Origin: Poritiphilus flavus
Lineage (GTDB): Bacteria; Bacteroidota; Bacteroidia; Flavobacteriales; Flavobacteriaceae
DNA length: 64,000 nucleotides
Direction of reading: 5' to 3'
Assembly: GCF_009901585.1 (NCBI RefSeq)
Contig: NZ_WXYO01000008.1
Location: 310,001 to 374,000, forward strand
The position numbers and the translations under genes are program-made. This document shows, piece after piece, positions 63,043 through 64,000 of this stretch; positions within the stretch are counted from its first letter, which is position 1, and every line of letters starts with the position of its first letter. A model generated the notes under the pieces. That model saw only the letters and a list, made by a program, of their open reading frames with translations, ran no database searches and was not told where the DNA came from.

Positions 63043-64000
63043 ATGAAAAAAATTGGCATTGCCCTCTTTGCATTCCTACTCTTCTCCAGCCACGATATGT
63101 TCCTGAAATTGGACGATTATGTGCTTCCCGCGAACACCTCCGCATCTATTCGATTGTTCAATGGTACTTTCCAAAAAAGCGAAAATACTATAGACCGCAA
63201 CCGCATGCTGGATGTAAGCCTTTTGGGGGAAGACAAACGATTTGTCCTGGATTCTACTCAGTGGAGGGAATCGGATAACGAAACTATACTCGATTTTAAA
63301 ACAGGAGCTGAAGGTACCTGGATTGCCGGGGTATCAACCTTAGCCCGGAATATTGAGATGAACGCCGCTGATTTCAACAAGTACCTGGAACACGATGGCG
63401 TACTGGACATGCTGGAGTGGCGCAAAAACAATAATGCGCTGGATAAAGATGCTGTGGAAAAGTACTCCAAACACGTCAAAACAATTTTCCAGGTAGGGGA
63501 TAAGAAAACGGACGACTGGAAGACTGCTCTGGATTACCCAATTGAATTTATTCCTTTAAGTAATCCCTACGAGATCCATGCGGGACATGAGATGCAGGTG
63601 AAACTGTTATGGCAGGGAAAGCCCCTGGCAGATCAATTGGTGTACGTGGGGTTGGATGAAGCTCAGGGTCATAGCCACGATACTGCGGAAGCAGACGGAA
63701 CTGAGAAGCCGGAAGAAGCGCACAGTCATGATACCGGATCGGACGCGGCAACATCGGAGCAGGGCCATAGCCACAGTCATTCAGCAGATCATGAGCACAG
63801 TCATTCAGCAGATCATGAGCACAGTGACAAGGCAGACCACAAGCATACCCATGATCACGATAAGAATAGCGAACACAAACACAGTCATGAACACGGTCAT
63901 GAGCACGACAAAGACGATGCTAAAAAACATAGTCACAAGCACGGTCATGATCACGGTGAAACTTCAGACCATACACACTCCCACGATCAGGAAGCGGAAC
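63043..64000 (+). CDS. DUF4198 protein with His-rich insert (truncated by window end)
   Basis: At least 319 aa; the frame is open to the right edge. Signal-like N-terminus (MKKIGIALFAFLLFSSHDMF) then the DUF4198 opening HDMFLKLDDYVLPANTSASI and FNGTFQKSENTIDRNRM, later YPIEFIPLSNPYEIHAG and GKPLADQLVYVGLDE. DUF4198 proteins are periplasmic and linked to cobalt, nickel or copper uptake. From residue about 209 a hydrophilic insert has about 30 His in 113 residues, mostly as H-S-H, H-E-H and H-D-H pairs, with two tandem 24-nt units at 63781-63828. The insert is a metal-binding or buffering segment by inference. Confidence 0.85.
   Translation, partial: MKKIGIALFAFLLFSSHDMFLKLDDYVLPANTSASIRLFNGTFQKSENTIDRNRMLDVSLLGEDKRFVLDSTQWRESDNETILDFKTGAEGTWIAGVSTLARNIEMNAADFNKYLEHDGVLDMLEWRKNNNALDKDAVEKYSKHVKTIFQVGDKKTDDWKTALDYPIEFIPLSNPYEIHAGHEMQVKLLWQGKPLADQLVYVGLDEAQGHSHDTAEADGTEKPEEAHSHDTGSDAATSEQGHSHSHSADHEHSHSADHEHSDKADHKHTHDHDKNSEHKHSHEHGHEHDKDDAKKHSHKHGHDHGETSDHTHSHDQEAE

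Noticed and set aside
1-64000. tRNA, rRNA, integrase or transposase genes
   Set aside because: None recognised by eye in gaps or ORFs; a tRNA search tool and an insertion-sequence search would settle this.

Overview
The window looks like a chromosomal segment of a marine-type Flavobacteriaceae bacterium (Bacteroidota). The reasons are: a T9SS cargo protein with a C-terminal sorting domain together with a PorT/SprT-like T9SS component, a lipoprotein TamL-type Omp85 protein, many lipoproteins with acidic residues just after the lipobox Cys, a one-piece hybrid two-component regulator, a short (287 aa) RpoD, an AccD without zinc-ribbon cysteines, and several promoters with the Bacteroidota TAnnTTTG -7 box. 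No rRNA, tRNA, CRISPR array, integrase, transposase or phage module was recognised.

Layout. (1) 1-9.4 kb is accessory: tandem and dispersed short repeats, an A+T-rich orphan with a possible PD-(D/E)xK-like core (630-1547), a 1705-aa secreted metzincin/malectin T9SS cargo protein with a very recent 1086-bp internal tandem duplication (1982-7099), a TPR lipoprotein, and a repeat-rich intergenic island (8458-9364). (2) 9.4-18.6 kb holds envelope genes: a beta-lactamase-fold lipoprotein, an AraC regulator, a secreted DUF1579-like protein, membrane proteins, a twice-frameshifted DUF2200 pseudogene (15599-15967), an esterase lipoprotein and a DUF3187-like outer-membrane protein. (3) 18.9-27.1 kb: a hybrid two-component regulator without an obvious target cluster, small secreted proteins, a metallopeptidase-like lipoprotein, an HxlR-DinB pair with a double palindromic operator, and an exported phosphatidylserine-decarboxylase-like enzyme. 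(4) 27.1-32.6 kb: a compact six-gene minus-strand operon (Crp/Fnr regulator, FMN reductase, outer-membrane barrel, unknown protein, NAD(P)HX-epimerase-like protein, Rieske-ThDP fusion). I regard this as the best candidate for an undescribed system. (5) 32.8-38.3 kb: YpdA-like reductase, rpe, a large propeller/c-type cytochrome lipoprotein, rpoD. (6) 38.5-55.2 kb is a housekeeping block: pnp, rpsO, accD, fbaA, tamL, a TrmH-like methyltransferase, porT, ubiE/menG, trkA-trkH, an aminotransferase, a desaturase, rsmG. (7) 55.2-64 kb: small enzymes and lipoproteins, an ArsR-SRPBCC pair with twin operators, a sialate O-acetylesterase-like lipoprotein, an ACT-domain protein, and a DUF4198 protein with a strongly His-rich insert that runs off the right end.

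How genes may work together: porT and tamL serve outer-membrane biogenesis and T9SS export, of which the 1705-aa protein is a client. trkA/trkH form a K+ uptake system. fbaA-accD and desaturase-aminotransferase are tight same-strand pairs. The six-gene operon combines redox sensing or regulation, flavin reduction, NAD(P)HX repair and a Rieske-linked ThDP enzyme; its substrate cannot be read from the sequence. All family names come from reading motifs and from memory; no database search was run.
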